A stretch of DNA of 64,000 nt from Roseateles_B flavus (GTDB taxonomy: Bacteria > Pseudomonadota > Gammaproteobacteria > Burkholderiales > Burkholderiaceae_C). This document shows positions 25,358 through 34,599 of this stretch, piece by piece (position 1 is the first letter of the stretch; the number at the start of each line of letters is the position of its first letter). The DNA lies in assembly GCF_039872765.1 (NCBI RefSeq), contig NZ_JBDPZC010000013.1, forward strand, positions 1 through 64,000. Direction: 5' to 3'. The position numbers and the translations under genes are program-made. The notes under the pieces are model-generated. The model had not been told where the DNA came from, ran no database searches, and saw nothing but the letters and a program-made list of their open reading frames with translations.

Positions 25358-26152
25358 ATGAGCAAGAAGAGCGAGTGGTCCGGCCAATGGGCCCTGGTGA
25401 CGGGCGCCTCCAGCGGCTTCGGCGTGGATTTCGCCACCCTGCTGGCCGAACAGGGCGTGAACCTGGTGCTGGCGGCGCGTCGCACCGAGCCCATGGAGGC
25501 CCTGGCCGCCGAATTGCGGGCCCGGCATGGCGTCGAGGTGGTGGTGGAAGGCGTGGACCTGGCCCAGCCGGGCGCCGGCAGCGCGCTGAAACGGCGCCTG
25601 GACGGGCATGGCCTCCCCATCGACATCCTGGTCAACAACGCCGGCTACGGTCTCTATGGCCCCTTGCTGGCTCAGCCCCTGGACCGCACCCTGGACATGC
25701 TGCAGCTCAACACGGCCAGCCTCACCGAGCTGACCCACGTCTTCGGCGCCGACATGGCGCGCCGCGGCCACGGCCACATCCTGCTGGTGGCCAGCATCGG
25801 CGGCTACCAGGCCACGCCCACCTATGCAGCCTATTCGGCCAGCAAGGCCTATGTGCTGCTCTTCGGTGAGGCGCTCAATGCCGAGCTGGCGCCCCAGGGC
25901 GTGAAGGTGAGCGTGCTCTCGCCCGGCATTACCGCCACGAACTTCCTGGCGGTATCCGGCCAGCGGCCGACGCTCTACCAGCGCCTGCTGATGATGAAGT
26001 CCCGCCCCGTGGCGGCCACCGGCCTGCGGGCGCTGAAGGCGGGCACGCCCAGCGTGGTGCCAGGCCTGGGCAACAAGCTGACGGTCTGGAGCGCCCGCCT
26101 GGTGCCGCGCCGCATGCAGACCTGGATGGCCCAGCGCCTGATGGCGAACTGA
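25358..26152 (+). CDS. Short-chain dehydrogenase/reductase
   Basis: 264 residues of classical SDR type. The cofactor motif is TGASSGFG, then NNAG, the catalytic Ser in VASIGGYQ, YSASK with the catalytic Tyr/Lys, and a PG motif after it. An NADP preference is plausible from AARRTE. The ATG at 25358 is chosen because GGAG lies six bases upstream; an ATG at 25346 is in frame but lacks a ribosome site. It is first of three genes probably controlled by the TetR encoded third. It resembles the DltE/YqjQ-like SDRs; the substrate is unknown. Confidence 0.9.
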   Translation: MSKKSEWSGQWALVTGASSGFGVDFATLLAEQGVNLVLAARRTEPMEALAAELRARHGVEVVVEGVDLAQPGAGSALKRRLDGHGLPIDILVNNAGYGLYGPLLAQPLDRTLDMLQLNTASLTELTHVFGADMARRGHGHILLVASIGGYQATPTYAAYSASKAYVLLFGEALNAELAPQGVKVSVLSPGITATNFLAVSGQRPTLYQRLLMMKSRPVAATGLRALKAGTPSVVPGLGNKLTVWSARLVPRRMQTWMAQRLMAN

Positions 26153-26219
26153 GGCCGAGCGCCCGGCTACCATCGGACCTCCCCCACCGTCCCGCCTCCC
26201 CTGCAGCAGCATCCCGGCC

Positions 26220-26858
26220 ATGAGCACCCTCCTCCTCCTCGGCAGCACCGGCCTGGTCGGCCAGCAGCTGCTGGCCCTGGCCCTGGCCGATCCCGCCGTG
26301 CGCCAGGTCGTGGCACCCACGCGCCGGCCCCTGCCTGCGCAGGAGCGGCTGCTCAACCCGCAGGTCGATTTCGACCAGCTGCCCGCCGACGCCCCCTGGT
26401 GGCGGGCCGACGCCGTGCTCTGCGCCCTGGGCACCACCCTGCGCCTGGCCGGCTCGCCCGAGGCCTTCCGGCGCGTGGACCACGACTACGTCCTGGCCGC
26501 CTGCCGCCTGGCCCGCCGGGCCGGCACGCCGCGCTGCGGCTTCGTGTCCTCGCTGGGCGCCGATGCGCACAGCCGCGGCCTCTACCTGCGCGTCAAGGGC
26601 GAGACGGAACGCGACCTCCAGGCCCTGGGCTTCGAATCGCTCAGCTGCATCCGCCCCTCCTTGCTGGACGGCGGTCCGCGGCCGGACAAGCGCACCGGCG
26701 AGGCCCTCGCCCTGGCCCTCAGCCGCGGCCTCATGCCCCTGCTGCCGCGCCGCTGGCGGCCGGTCCGCACGGCGCGCGTGGCGCAGGCCCTCTATGCCGC
26801 CGTCCGTGAGGGCCGCCCCGGGCTGCACCTCATCCCCTCGGAGGCGCTGCAGCCATGA
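26220..26858 (+). CDS. NAD(P)-binding Rossmann protein, HTATIP2-like
   Basis: 212 residues. The N-terminal glycine motif LLLGSTGLVGQQLL is followed by ALGTTLRLAGSPEAFRRVD, the signature of the HTATIP2/YwnB-like atypical SDR group. The catalytic residues of classical SDRs are not obvious, so it may be a reductase or a redox sensor. Its stop overlaps the TetR start by four bases, placing it in the SDR-TetR operon. Confidence 0.85.
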   Translation: MSTLLLLGSTGLVGQQLLALALADPAVRQVVAPTRRPLPAQERLLNPQVDFDQLPADAPWWRADAVLCALGTTLRLAGSPEAFRRVDHDYVLAACRLARRAGTPRCGFVSSLGADAHSRGLYLRVKGETERDLQALGFESLSCIRPSLLDGGPRPDKRTGEALALALSRGLMPLLPRRWRPVRTARVAQALYAAVREGRPGLHLIPSEALQP

Positions 26859-27547
26859 GCAAGACCCAGACTCCACCGCCGCCCGCCGCTCCGGCCCGCC
26901 TGCAGAAGGCGCGCGCCCTGGATGGCGAGGACAAGGCCGTCCGCCGCGCCGACATCCTGGCCGCCGCCCGCGCCCTGTTCATCACCGACAGCCGCCAGCT
27001 GCCCTCCGCCGCCCAGATCGCGCAGGCGGCGGGCCTGGCCAAGGGCACGGTCTACCTGTACTTCAAGACCAAGGAGGAGATCTTCGTCGCCCTCCTGGCC
27101 GAGGACTTCGCCGGCCTGCTGCAGGCCGTGCAGGAGGCCTTTGCCGCGCCAGCCTCGCCGGCCCTCGCCCTGGCGCATTTCGTCGACGGCTTCGTGGCCT
27201 ACCTTGACGCGCGGCCCGAGCTGCTGCGCCTGGACGCCATGGCCTACAGCGTGCTGGAGCAGAACCTCAGCGACGCGCAGCTGCGCCAGTTCAAGATGGA
27301 CCTGGTGCAGGGCCTGACCCGCGTGGGAGCCACCCTGGAGGCGGCGCTGCAGCTGCCCGCCGGGCGCGGCGTGAGCTTGCTGATGCGCAGCTACGCCCTC
27401 ACCCGCGGCCTGTGGCAGACCCTGGACTACCCGCCTCAGCTGCGCTCGCTGCTCAGCGAACCGGTCTTCGCGCCCATCCGCCCCGACTTCCGCCAGGAGC
27501 TGCGGGCCGCGCTGGCAGAGTACTGGCGGGGCGCCCTGTCCACCTGA
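26855..27547 (+). CDS. TetR-family repressor (probable autoregulator)
   Basis: 230 residues. After a Pro/Ala-rich N-terminal extension comes the helix-turn-helix SAAQIAQAAGLAKGTVYLYF with KTKEEIF behind it, the standard TetR DNA-binding domain, then a helical ligand domain. It is coupled to the upstream gene. Two TGACC-N3-GGTCA operators at the operon promoter suggest that it represses its own operon until an unknown ligand binds. Confidence 0.92.
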   Translation: MSKTQTPPPPAAPARLQKARALDGEDKAVRRADILAAARALFITDSRQLPSAAQIAQAAGLAKGTVYLYFKTKEEIFVALLAEDFAGLLQAVQEAFAAPASPALALAHFVDGFVAYLDARPELLRLDAMAYSVLEQNLSDAQLRQFKMDLVQGLTRVGATLEAALQLPAGRGVSLLMRSYALTRGLWQTLDYPPQLRSLLSEPVFAPIRPDFRQELRAALAEYWRGALST

Positions 27548-27554
27548 GCGCGGC

Positions 27555-28055
27555 TCAGTCGTCGTCGCCGGCCCGCGAGGAGGAGGCGTCGCGCCGGTCC
27601 AGCTGCAGCACCACCATGGCGATCACGACCAGGCGCTCATCGCCCGCCAGCACCTCGATGGTGTGCCGGTCGCGCAGCGTCAAGACCTGACCCTGCGCCC
27701 GGGCCAGCAGCCGGCCGTGCTGCGCGAGCTCGAAGCTGTAGTCGAAGAAGCTGCCCTTGAGCGCCGCGCCATCGGCCGGGCCGCCCAGCACACGGTACTG
27801 GCGCGTCCAGGACAGCAGCTTGCGCTGGATGAGGAAGGGCCCCAGCTCGCCGTCCACCTCCCAGGTCGGCCGCCAGCTGAGCAGCCGACGCCGCACCTGG
27901 GCGACCTCCCGACCGGCCGCCTCGATGCGCCAGGTCGGCGACCACAGGGCGAACTCGCCGCGGGCCTCGTAGGCAAGGCTCCCCGCTTCATCGGTGATGG
28001 CCATGCGGCCGCGCAGGGACAGCAAGGTGTTGGCAAGGCTGAGGGTGCGGGACAT
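27555..28055 (-). CDS. LURP-one-related (YxjI-like) protein
   Basis: 166 residues with the repeating β-strand pattern of the tubby/LURP1 fold: LRGRMAITDEAGSLAYEARGE, a W-R-IEAAGREVAQV strand set, and an ELAQHGRLLARAQGQVL stretch. Members lack catalytic residues and may bind lipid. The C-terminus is Asp/Ser-rich. It is convergent with the TetR gene. The 13-mer motif overlaps the GQVLTL codons at 27681. Confidence 0.72.
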   Translation of the reverse strand: MSRTLSLANTLLSLRGRMAITDEAGSLAYEARGEFALWSPTWRIEAAGREVAQVRRRLLSWRPTWEVDGELGPFLIQRKLLSWTRQYRVLGGPADGAALKGSFFDYSFELAQHGRLLARAQGQVLTLRDRHTIEVLAGDERLVVIAMVVLQLDRRDASSSRAGDDD

Positions 28056-28174
28056 GGGCGGAGGGGCAGAAGCTGCGCAAGGGTCGAGCCGCGCATCTTC
28101 GCAGAGCGGCGAGCGAGCGGCGGCGGGGCTGCGGACAGGCCGGGCCCCCGGGGTCTCTTTGCCGACGCTCCCGT

Positions 28175-29100
28175 TCACCGGGTCAGATGGCGGCTCAGGA
28201 AGTCCCGCAGGCGCGCGCCCACGAGGTCGGCGGCGCTGCCGAAGTCGGCATGCCCGGCGTCCGGAATCACCCACAGCTCGGCGGGAACGCCCAGGCGCCG
28301 GGCCTCGACATGCAGTTGGCGGGACTGCGCCACCGGGACCACGGCATCGCGCTGCCCGTGCACGAGAAACAGGGGCGGCGCATCCGCCCGCAGCCAGCGC
28401 AGCGGGCTGAGCGCGGACTGCTGCGCCGCATCCGGGGCCCGCCCCAGCAGGGCTCGCAGCTTGTCGTGCTGCCCCTGGCTGACGGCCGACGGGGCCCCGG
28501 GCGGTTCCCGCAGCTCATCACCGCCCCCCGTGCAGGATCAGGGCCTGCACGGACTCGTCCTCCCCGGCCCAGGGCGCATCGGCGCTCGGGGGCGTTCGCG
28601 GCTGCAGCGCCACCAGCGCCGCCAGATGGGCCCCGGCCGAGCCGCCCAGCAGGGCGAGACGATGGCCGCGACCGCTCCACTGCGCCGCATGGTGGCGCAT
28701 CCAGCGCAGGGCGCAGCGGATGTCCTCGCCCTGGGCGGGCCAGTGCGCCTGCGGGGCCAGCCGGTAGTCCAGGCTGGCCGCCACCAGGCCCCAGCGGGCC
28801 AGGCTGCGGATCAGCGGCGCATAGTCCTGGCGGGAGCCGGCCACCCAGCCGCCGCCGTGCACCAGCAGAATCATGGGGCGCCCGCCCGGCGGGGCTGGCG
28901 TCCCGGGCAAGGCCAGGTCCAGGTGCAGGGGTTCGACGCCCGCCCGGGGGCAGTACTCGAGCCGCTCCTGGACCCGGGGCTCCGGCGTGGCCGCGTCCGC
29001 CTGGGCCGGGCGCCCGGCCCCCAAGCAGCGCCCCCAGCAGCGCCACGGCGCCCAGGGTGCCGCACCAGGACCCAAACGGGCCGGACCATCGCTGTGGCAT
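28175..29100 (-). pseudogene. Secreted α/β-hydrolase (esterase/acetylhydrolase type) with two frameshifts
   Basis: Three reading frames must be joined. From 29100 one frame gives a signal peptide (MPQRWSGPFGS, then VALLGALLG). After a C5 run at 29018-29022 the homology moves to a second frame with the oxyanion motif HGGGW and the nucleophile elbow GGSAG. After a C6 run at 28524-28529 it moves again, because the second frame stops at 28518, and continues with the acid GQRDAVVP and the catalytic His in DAGHADF. Removing one base from each run gives one continuous protein of about 300 residues. Sequencing error at homopolymers is as likely as true decay. Confidence 0.72.
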
Positions 29101-29158
29101 GCGGATTGAATACGATGCACGCCCACGCCCCCTCACCCTCGGGGGCAGGAGCCAGCCC

Positions 29159-29938
29159 ATGACAATGCTCATCACCCGTGAGCCAGCCCAGGATCTGCAG
29201 GGCTACGAAACCACCTTCGTCGCCGCCCAGTCCATCCACATCGACGCCGCCGCCCGCCAGCACCAGGCCTATCGCGACACGCTGGCCAGCAGCGGCATCG
29301 ACGTGATCGCCCTGCCCGCCCAGCCCGGCCTGCCGGACAGCCTCTTCGTCGAGGATGTGGTGCTCGCCCTGCCGGAGTGCGTGGTCCTGACCCGCCCCGG
29401 CGCCGCCTCGCGCCAGGCCGAGGTCGCGCTCTTCGCGGCCGACCTGGCCCACCACGGCCTGTTCGACGGGCGCCCCGTCCACGTGCTGCAGGCGCCTGCC
29501 ACCCTGGAGGGCGGCGACGTGCTGCGCCTGGGGCGCACGCTCTATGTCGGCCTGTCCTCGCGGACCAACGCCGCGGGCGTCGCCCAGCTGCGGGACTGGC
29601 TCGCCCCGCTGGACTACACCGTGCAGGCCGTGCCGGTGATGGGCTGCCTGCATCTCAAGACCGGCGTCACGGCCCTGGACGAGCGCACCGTGCTGGCCCA
29701 GCCGGACTGGGTGGACCTGTCCGCCATGCCCGGCCTGACGGTGCTGCACGCCGAGCCCGGCGAGCCCTGGGCAGCCAATGTGCTGAAGATCGGCCCGCGG
29801 CTGTTCATGAATGCGGCCAGCCCGCGCACAGCCGAGACCCTGCGCGCCCGCGGTCATGCCGTGCAGTCGATCGACATCGGCGAGTTCATGAAGATGGAGG
29901 CCGGCCTCACCTGCATGCACGTGCTCTGGCGGGACTGA
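29159..29938 (+). CDS. Dimethylarginine dimethylaminohydrolase (DDAH)-like amidinohydrolase
   Basis: 259 residues, the length of bacterial DDAH. The substrate-binding EDVVLAL, the catalytic His in MGCLHLKTGV and the nucleophilic Cys in GLTCMHV near the C-terminus are all present. DDAH hydrolyses Nω-methylated arginines to citrulline and methylamines. A GGAG seven bases before the ATG supports the start. It is apparently a single gene, divergent from the broken esterase. Confidence 0.88.
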   Translation: MTMLITREPAQDLQGYETTFVAAQSIHIDAAARQHQAYRDTLASSGIDVIALPAQPGLPDSLFVEDVVLALPECVVLTRPGAASRQAEVALFAADLAHHGLFDGRPVHVLQAPATLEGGDVLRLGRTLYVGLSSRTNAAGVAQLRDWLAPLDYTVQAVPVMGCLHLKTGVTALDERTVLAQPDWVDLSAMPGLTVLHAEPGEPWAANVLKIGPRLFMNAASPRTAETLRARGHAVQSIDIGEFMKMEAGLTCMHVLWRD

Positions 29939-30063
29939 GTGACTGGCGGGCGAGGCGGCGGGAGGGTCGCGCGGCCCTCGGCGAAGTCCCGGGAGGCGTC
30001 ACCTCCGGCAGGCCCGGTGCAGACACCTACACTGCGCGCTCCCGAATCCGAGCCTCCCTGTCC

Positions 30064-31425
30064 ATGCCCGCGGTGCCCCCCTCTGCCGATGCCTCTTCCG
30101 CCCTGACACCGCCGTCCTTCTGGCGGCGCGCGGGCCGCCGCACGGCCCTGCTGCTGGCGGTGGTGGCAGCGGTCGCGGGCCTGCTGGTCTGGGCCATCCC
30201 TTCCCCGCCGACGCAGCTCACCATCGCCACGGGTTTCAAGGGGGGCGCCTACGAGCACTTCGGCCAGCGCTATGCCCAGGCCCTCGCCGCCTCCAAGGTG
30301 CGGGCCACGCTGCGTCCGACGCAGGGCACGCTGGAGAACCTGGCCCTGCTGAGCCGCGCCGACCACCCCGTGCAGGCGGCCTTCGTGCAGGGCGGCGTCG
30401 GCGATGCCGCGGCCTATCCGGGCCTGGTCTCGCTGGGCCGCGTCAACCGCCAGGTGCTGTGGATCTTTCAGCGCCCCGGCCTGCAGCTGCAGCGACTGCA
30501 GGACCTCGCCGGCCTGCGCCTGGCCCTGGGGCCCTCGGGCAGCGGCACCCGCATGCTGGCCGAACGGCTGCTGTCGCTGTACGACCTCGACGACCAGCGC
30601 ACGCGCCTGCTTCCCCTGGCCGGTGACGAGGCGGCGCAGGCCCTGGTCGACGGTCGCGTGGACGTGGTCTTCATGGCTTTCGCGGCCGACGCGCCGGTGG
30701 TCCAGCGCCTGCTGCACCGGCCCGACATCGCACTGATGAGCGTGCCCCAGGCCGAGGCCATCAGCCGCCGCCTGCCCTTCCTGGAGCGCGTGACCCTGCC
30801 GCAGGGCGTGGTCGACCTGGCGCGCTCGCTGCCGAAGCAGGACATCGAGCTGCTGTCCACCAGCAACGCCGTGCTGGTGCACGAGGACCTGCATGAGGAC
30901 CTGGTCCAGGAGCTGGTGGAGGTGCTGCGCCGCGAGCACGGGCAGCCCAGCTGGCTGGACCGTCCCGGCGAGTTCCCCAAGGCCAGCGACCCCGAGTACC
31001 CGATGTCTGGCGCTGCGCTGCGCTACTACCGCCAGGGCCCCAGCCTGCTGCAACGCCTGCTGCCCTACTGGCTCACCGCCCATGCCGAGCGCCTGCTGGC
31101 CCTGCTGGCCGCCAGCGCGGCCTTGCTGCCCCTGCTGAGCCAGGGGCCTCGCCTGTATCGCTGGTACCTGCGCGAGCGCATGCGGGGCCTCTACAAGCGC
31201 CTGCGCGGCCTGGAGGCGCAGCTGGACGCCCTGCCCGGCCCCGCGGCGCAGCAGACCCTGCGCCAGGAGCTGGACGCCCTGCACCGGGCCGTGCGCCTGC
31301 TGCAGGTGCCCATCCGCCACTCCGACCTGTTCTTCGAGCTGCTGCACGGCATCCAGCTGGTGCGCCGGCGGCTTGACGAGCTGGGCGTGGCGGCGCATCC
31401 TGCCGCCGCAAGTAACAGTAGGTGA
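30064..31425 (+). CDS. TAXI-type TRAP solute-binding protein with membrane anchors
   Basis: 453 residues. One transmembrane helix (about 25-45) is followed by the TAXI/NMT1-like binding domain (TIATGFKGGAYEHFGQRYA, LALGPSGSGTRMLAERLL). A second hydrophobic pair near residues 340-380 comes next, and a C-terminal coiled segment (RLRGLEAQLDALP). No TRAP permease genes are nearby, as is usual for this membrane-tethered subtype. It may sense rather than transport. Confidence 0.83.
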   Translation: MPAVPPSADASSALTPPSFWRRAGRRTALLLAVVAAVAGLLVWAIPSPPTQLTIATGFKGGAYEHFGQRYAQALAASKVRATLRPTQGTLENLALLSRADHPVQAAFVQGGVGDAAAYPGLVSLGRVNRQVLWIFQRPGLQLQRLQDLAGLRLALGPSGSGTRMLAERLLSLYDLDDQRTRLLPLAGDEAAQALVDGRVDVVFMAFAADAPVVQRLLHRPDIALMSVPQAEAISRRLPFLERVTLPQGVVDLARSLPKQDIELLSTSNAVLVHEDLHEDLVQELVEVLRREHGQPSWLDRPGEFPKASDPEYPMSGAALRYYRQGPSLLQRLLPYWLTAHAERLLALLAASAALLPLLSQGPRLYRWYLRERMRGLYKRLRGLEAQLDALPGPAAQQTLRQELDALHRAVRLLQVPIRHSDLFFELLHGIQLVRRRLDELGVAAHPAAASNSR

Positions 31426-31615
31426 CGGTGGCCCATTCAGCGGATTCCATCGCAGTTTTCGCTGGCAATCACCCGGGAGGGCTGCTGCATGTCCTCAGCG
31501 GGCCAGGGGCGAGCTAGGATGCCCGGCGAGTGCCGCGGCAGCGCCGCCGCGCCCCTACAGATCACCGCCACGCCAGCCCTTCGCGCCCGGCGCGGCGCCC
31601 CGACGGAGACGACTC

Positions 31616-32749
31616 ATGACACTGACCCGCCGCCCCCGGCTTCAAGCCCTTGCATCGACCTTCCTGCTGGCCACGGCCCTGGCCTGCGCGCCCGTCCGCG
31701 CCGACATCGTGGTCGGGCAGACCATCGGCGTCACCGGCCAGGCGGCTGCCACGGTCAAGGAGGCGCTCAACGGCGCCCAGCTGTGGATCGAGCACATCAA
31801 CGCCCAGGGCGGCATCAAGGGCGAGAAGATCCAGCTGCTGACGCTGGACGACGAGTTCGACGTGCAGAAGGCTGCAGCCAACGCGCGCGTGCTCATCGAG
31901 CAGAAGAAGGCCGTGGTGCTGTTCATGAACCGCGGCACGCCGCACACCGAGGCCATCCTGCCCCTGCTGCAGCAGCATGGCATCGCGCTGGTCGCCCCCT
32001 CCACCGGCGCCATGCTGCTGCACAACCCGGTGCAGCGCTACGTCTTCAATGTGCGCGCGCCCTATCAGCGCGAGGCCGAGAAGGCCATCGAACATCTGCA
32101 CTCCACGGGCATCACCCGCATTGCGGTGGTCCATGTGGACGACTCCTTCGGGCGCGATGCCATGGAAGGCGCCTCCAAGGGTTTTGCCAAGACCCGGCTG
32201 CAGCCGGTGGCCGTGCTCAAGGCCGATCGCGAGAAGCCGGCCTTTGACAGCCTGGTGCCCGCGCTGGTGAAGGCCGAGACCCAGGCGGTGCTGTGGGTGG
32301 GCTCCAGCCAGGTGGTGGCCGGCGGCGTCAAGGCCCTGCGCGCGGCCGGTTCCAGCGCGCAGGTGGTCACGCTGTCCAACAACGCCTCGGCCGGCTTCGT
32401 GAAGCAGCTGGGCGACGCGAGCCGGGGCGTCATCGTGAGCCAGGTCTTCCCGGGGGAGCGCGCGGTCAAGTATCCGTTCGTGCAGGAAGCCCAGCGACTG
32501 GCCAGGGCCAAGGGCTACGACGAGCTCACGCCCGCCATGCTGGAGGGCTTTGCCGCCGCCAAGGTGCTGGCCGAGGCCCTGCGCCAGGCCGCGCCGCAGT
32601 TCACGCGAGAGAAGGTGCTGGCGGCCCTGGAAGGGCTGCGCAAGTTCGACCTGGGCGGCCTGGAGATCAGCTACGGCCCGGGCGACCACAGCGGGCTGGA
32701 CTTCGCGGACCTGGCCATCATCGGGGCGGACGGGCGCTTCGTGCGCTGA
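31616..32749 (+). CDS. Periplasmic ABC substrate-binding protein, branched-chain amino acid type
   Basis: 377 residues. The signal peptide ends in APVRA, and the mature part begins IVVGQTIGVTGQAAATVKEALNGAQLW, typical of LivJ/Peripla_BP_6 proteins. Features such as VDDSFGRDAMEGA support this fold. No permease or ATPase genes adjoin, so it is an orphan binding protein, or partners with a distant transporter or sensor kinase. Confidence 0.88.
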   Translation: MTLTRRPRLQALASTFLLATALACAPVRADIVVGQTIGVTGQAAATVKEALNGAQLWIEHINAQGGIKGEKIQLLTLDDEFDVQKAAANARVLIEQKKAVVLFMNRGTPHTEAILPLLQQHGIALVAPSTGAMLLHNPVQRYVFNVRAPYQREAEKAIEHLHSTGITRIAVVHVDDSFGRDAMEGASKGFAKTRLQPVAVLKADREKPAFDSLVPALVKAETQAVLWVGSSQVVAGGVKALRAAGSSAQVVTLSNNASAGFVKQLGDASRGVIVSQVFPGERAVKYPFVQEAQRLARAKGYDELTPAMLEGFAAAKVLAEALRQAAPQFTREKVLAALEGLRKFDLGGLEISYGPGDHSGLDFADLAIIGADGRFVR

Positions 32750-32792
32750 GGCCGCGGCCCAGGCGTGATCAGGGGCACGGCAGCTGGGCTCA

Positions 32793-33146
32793 CTAACGCC
32801 CAGGTGACGCCGCCGTGCGCCCTCTCTTGCCCACGGCCACCACCTGCCCGAAGGCCCCCACGGTGGTGAGATCCCGGTCGTGCCGCGTCCAGGACAGCAG
32901 CCCGACGCTGTGATAGCTCACCGGCAGATCCACCAGCTCCTGTGCGCCGAAGCCCGCCGCCACCGGATGCTGCGCGTCGATGGCCTGGCGCAGGGCCTCG
33001 CGGTGGCGCGCCTCGTCCGGATTGAGCAGCAGGGCAAGCGGCAGCAACAGAGCGGGCAGGCCCCAGTTCCACAGCTTGCGCCATGGCGGCCGCCTGCCGC
33101 CAGAGCCGCCGGAGCCGGGCGCTGCGCTGCTGTCCGGAGGGGCCAT
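32793..33146 (-). CDS. Single-pass membrane hypothetical protein (DUF4359-like)
   Basis: 117 residues from the ATG at 33146, chosen because GGAG lies seven bases upstream; ATG at 33176 is an alternative in frame. A Ser/Gly-rich cytosolic stretch precedes one transmembrane helix (LPALLLPLALLL), then NPDEARHREALRQAI and a β-rich tail including YHSVGLLSW and TTVGAFGQVVAVG. The NP-x-H/Y…TVG layout recalls DUF4359, but I hold that loosely. Confidence 0.55.
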   Translation of the reverse strand: MAPPDSSAAPGSGGSGGRRPPWRKLWNWGLPALLLPLALLLNPDEARHREALRQAIDAQHPVAAGFGAQELVDLPVSYHSVGLLSWTRHDRDLTTVGAFGQVVAVGKRGRTAASPGR

Positions 33147-33455
33147 CGGGGCGCTCCGCTCCAACTCGTCAGGCATGGGGCTGGGCCCGGCAGGGTCGGC
33201 ACGCTGCCCGCTGCCGGCGGCACGCAGCACGGCAAGCGATGGCGATGGAGGGGAAGCAGGGAAGCGGGGTCATGACAGGGCCTCGGGCGCCAAGCATACG
33301 ACCTCCAGCACAGGGCGGGCGCCAGGACAGCGCAGGATCGGCGCCTGGGCCCGCCAACCGGCGCATGCCATGCCCCGCGCGCCCACCGGTGTCAGCCGGG
33401 ATGCGCGCGGGGCCGGACCAGCGCCTGGCAGCGCGGCCGCGGAGCGCTCGGCCCC
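33147..33455. other. Intergenic region
   Basis: About 300 bases between two leftward genes with no supported gene, repeat or strong hairpin. It presumably carries the promoter of the small membrane gene. Confidence 0.4.
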
Positions 33456-34391
33456 TCAGGGCTTGGGCAGAATGACGGTGTCCAGCACGTGGATCACGCC
33501 ATTGCTGGCCAGCACGTCGGTGGCGGTGATGCCGGCCTTGCGGCCGCGGCCGTCGGTGATGGCAAGGCTGCTGTCGATCGTGAAGGTCTGCCCCTGCACC
33601 GTGGAAATGGCTGCGCCAACGGGCACCTCGGCCTTCAGCACCCGGGTCGGCAGCACGTGATAGGTCAGCACCTGGGTCAGCAGCGCCTTGTTGGCCAGCA
33701 GTTGCTCCTTGCTCACGCCCAGCTCAGCCAGCAGCTTGGCAAAGGCGGCGTTCGTCGGAGCGAACACGGTGAAGGGGCCGCTGCCGTTCAGCGTGTCCAC
33801 CAGGCCCGCCGCCACCACGGCCTCGACCAGGATGCTGAAGTCCGGCAGGGACTGCGCCGTGGCCACCAGGGTCTTGTTGGCCGGCAGCAGGACCTTGTCG
33901 ACGACATGCACCACGCCGTTGGAGGCCATGACATCCGTGGCGACGATCTTGGCCTGGCGGTTGCGTCCATCGGTCAGGACCAGGCCGCTGGCCGTGCTGT
34001 CGATCTTGAAGATGCCGCCCTGAAGGGTCGTGATGGCCTTGCCCACGGGCACGCTGGCCTTGGGCACCTGGGCGCCCAGCACGTGGTACTGCAGCACTGT
34101 GCGCAGGAGTGCCTTGTCGGCGAGCAGCTGCTGCTTCGTCATGCCCAGCTCGGCCAGCAGGGCCGTGAAGGCGTCGTCCGTCGGTGCGAACACCGTGAAC
34201 GGGCCGGTCGCGGACAGCGTGCCGGCCAGGTCGGCCGCCACGACGGCCTCGGTGAGCACGCTGAAACGCGGATCGCTCTGGGCAACGCCCACCACCGTGG
34301 GCTCCGAATCGTCACTGCCACTGCCGCAGGCGCTGAGCAGGCCGGCAACGCACAGCGCGGCGAGCCACCGCCACCAACTGGTTTTACGCAT
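33456..34391 (-). CDS. Lipoprotein with two fasciclin (FAS1) domains
   Basis: 311 residues. The lipobox LLSACGSG places it on a membrane. Two FAS1 domains follow (about 35-170 and 178-311). Each has the H1 motif GPFTVFAPT, a YHVL motif, and the closing segment (SNGVVHVVDKVLLP in the first, SNGVIHVLDTVILP in the second). FAS1 domains mediate adhesion or small-molecule binding. It is divergent from a TetR gene with paired palindromes in the shared promoter region, suggesting that it is the regulator's target. Confidence 0.92.
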   Translation of the reverse strand: MRKTSWWRWLAALCVAGLLSACGSGSDDSEPTVVGVAQSDPRFSVLTEAVVAADLAGTLSATGPFTVFAPTDDAFTALLAELGMTKQQLLADKALLRTVLQYHVLGAQVPKASVPVGKAITTLQGGIFKIDSTASGLVLTDGRNRQAKIVATDVMASNGVVHVVDKVLLPANKTLVATAQSLPDFSILVEAVVAAGLVDTLNGSGPFTVFAPTNAAFAKLLAELGVSKEQLLANKALLTQVLTYHVLPTRVLKAEVPVGAAISTVQGQTFTIDSSLAITDGRGRKAGITATDVLASNGVIHVLDTVILPKP

Positions 34392-34493
34392 CGTCTTCTC
34401 CTTGATCCTGAATGTCCGACGGGACGGAAGGTGCCGGTCAGCCCCCCCCGGACGGATCCGCCGAGGGGTGAAAGACTGGTCAGGCCGAAATTT

Positions 34494-34507
34494 GAACTGC
34501 TCAGTTC
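34494..34507. promoter_or_regulatory. Inverted repeat, likely TetR operator
   Basis: GAACTG-CT-CAGTTC lies in the divergent gap between the fasciclin lipoprotein and the TetR gene. A further half-site CAGTTC occurs at about 34523-34528. Confidence 0.6.
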
Positions 34508-34534
34508 ATTTTGTCAACACGTCAGTTCTTTCAC

Positions 34535-34548
34535 GAACCAATTGGTTC
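34535..34548. promoter_or_regulatory. Perfect 14-bp palindrome, likely TetR operator
   Basis: GAACCAATTGGTTC is a perfect palindrome sharing the GAAC outer bases with the repeat 41 bp away. It lies in the locally AT-richer divergent promoter region. Confidence 0.68.
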
Positions 34549-34599
34549 ATTTGCATACAGTCAAGTCTTCGCTGGCATCAGGGTCATAGAATCCGCGGC

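Noticed and set aside
28267..29175. A single 302-codon frame across the esterase locus taken as the gene.
   Set aside because: Only its first part (the signal peptide) looks like protein. The catalytic motifs lie in the other two frames, so the locus is better called frameshifted.
34442..34449. A C8 run near the fasciclin promoter as a phase-variation switch.
   Set aside because: It lies upstream of the start and away from the palindromes, and nothing shows that its length would alter a promoter spacer.
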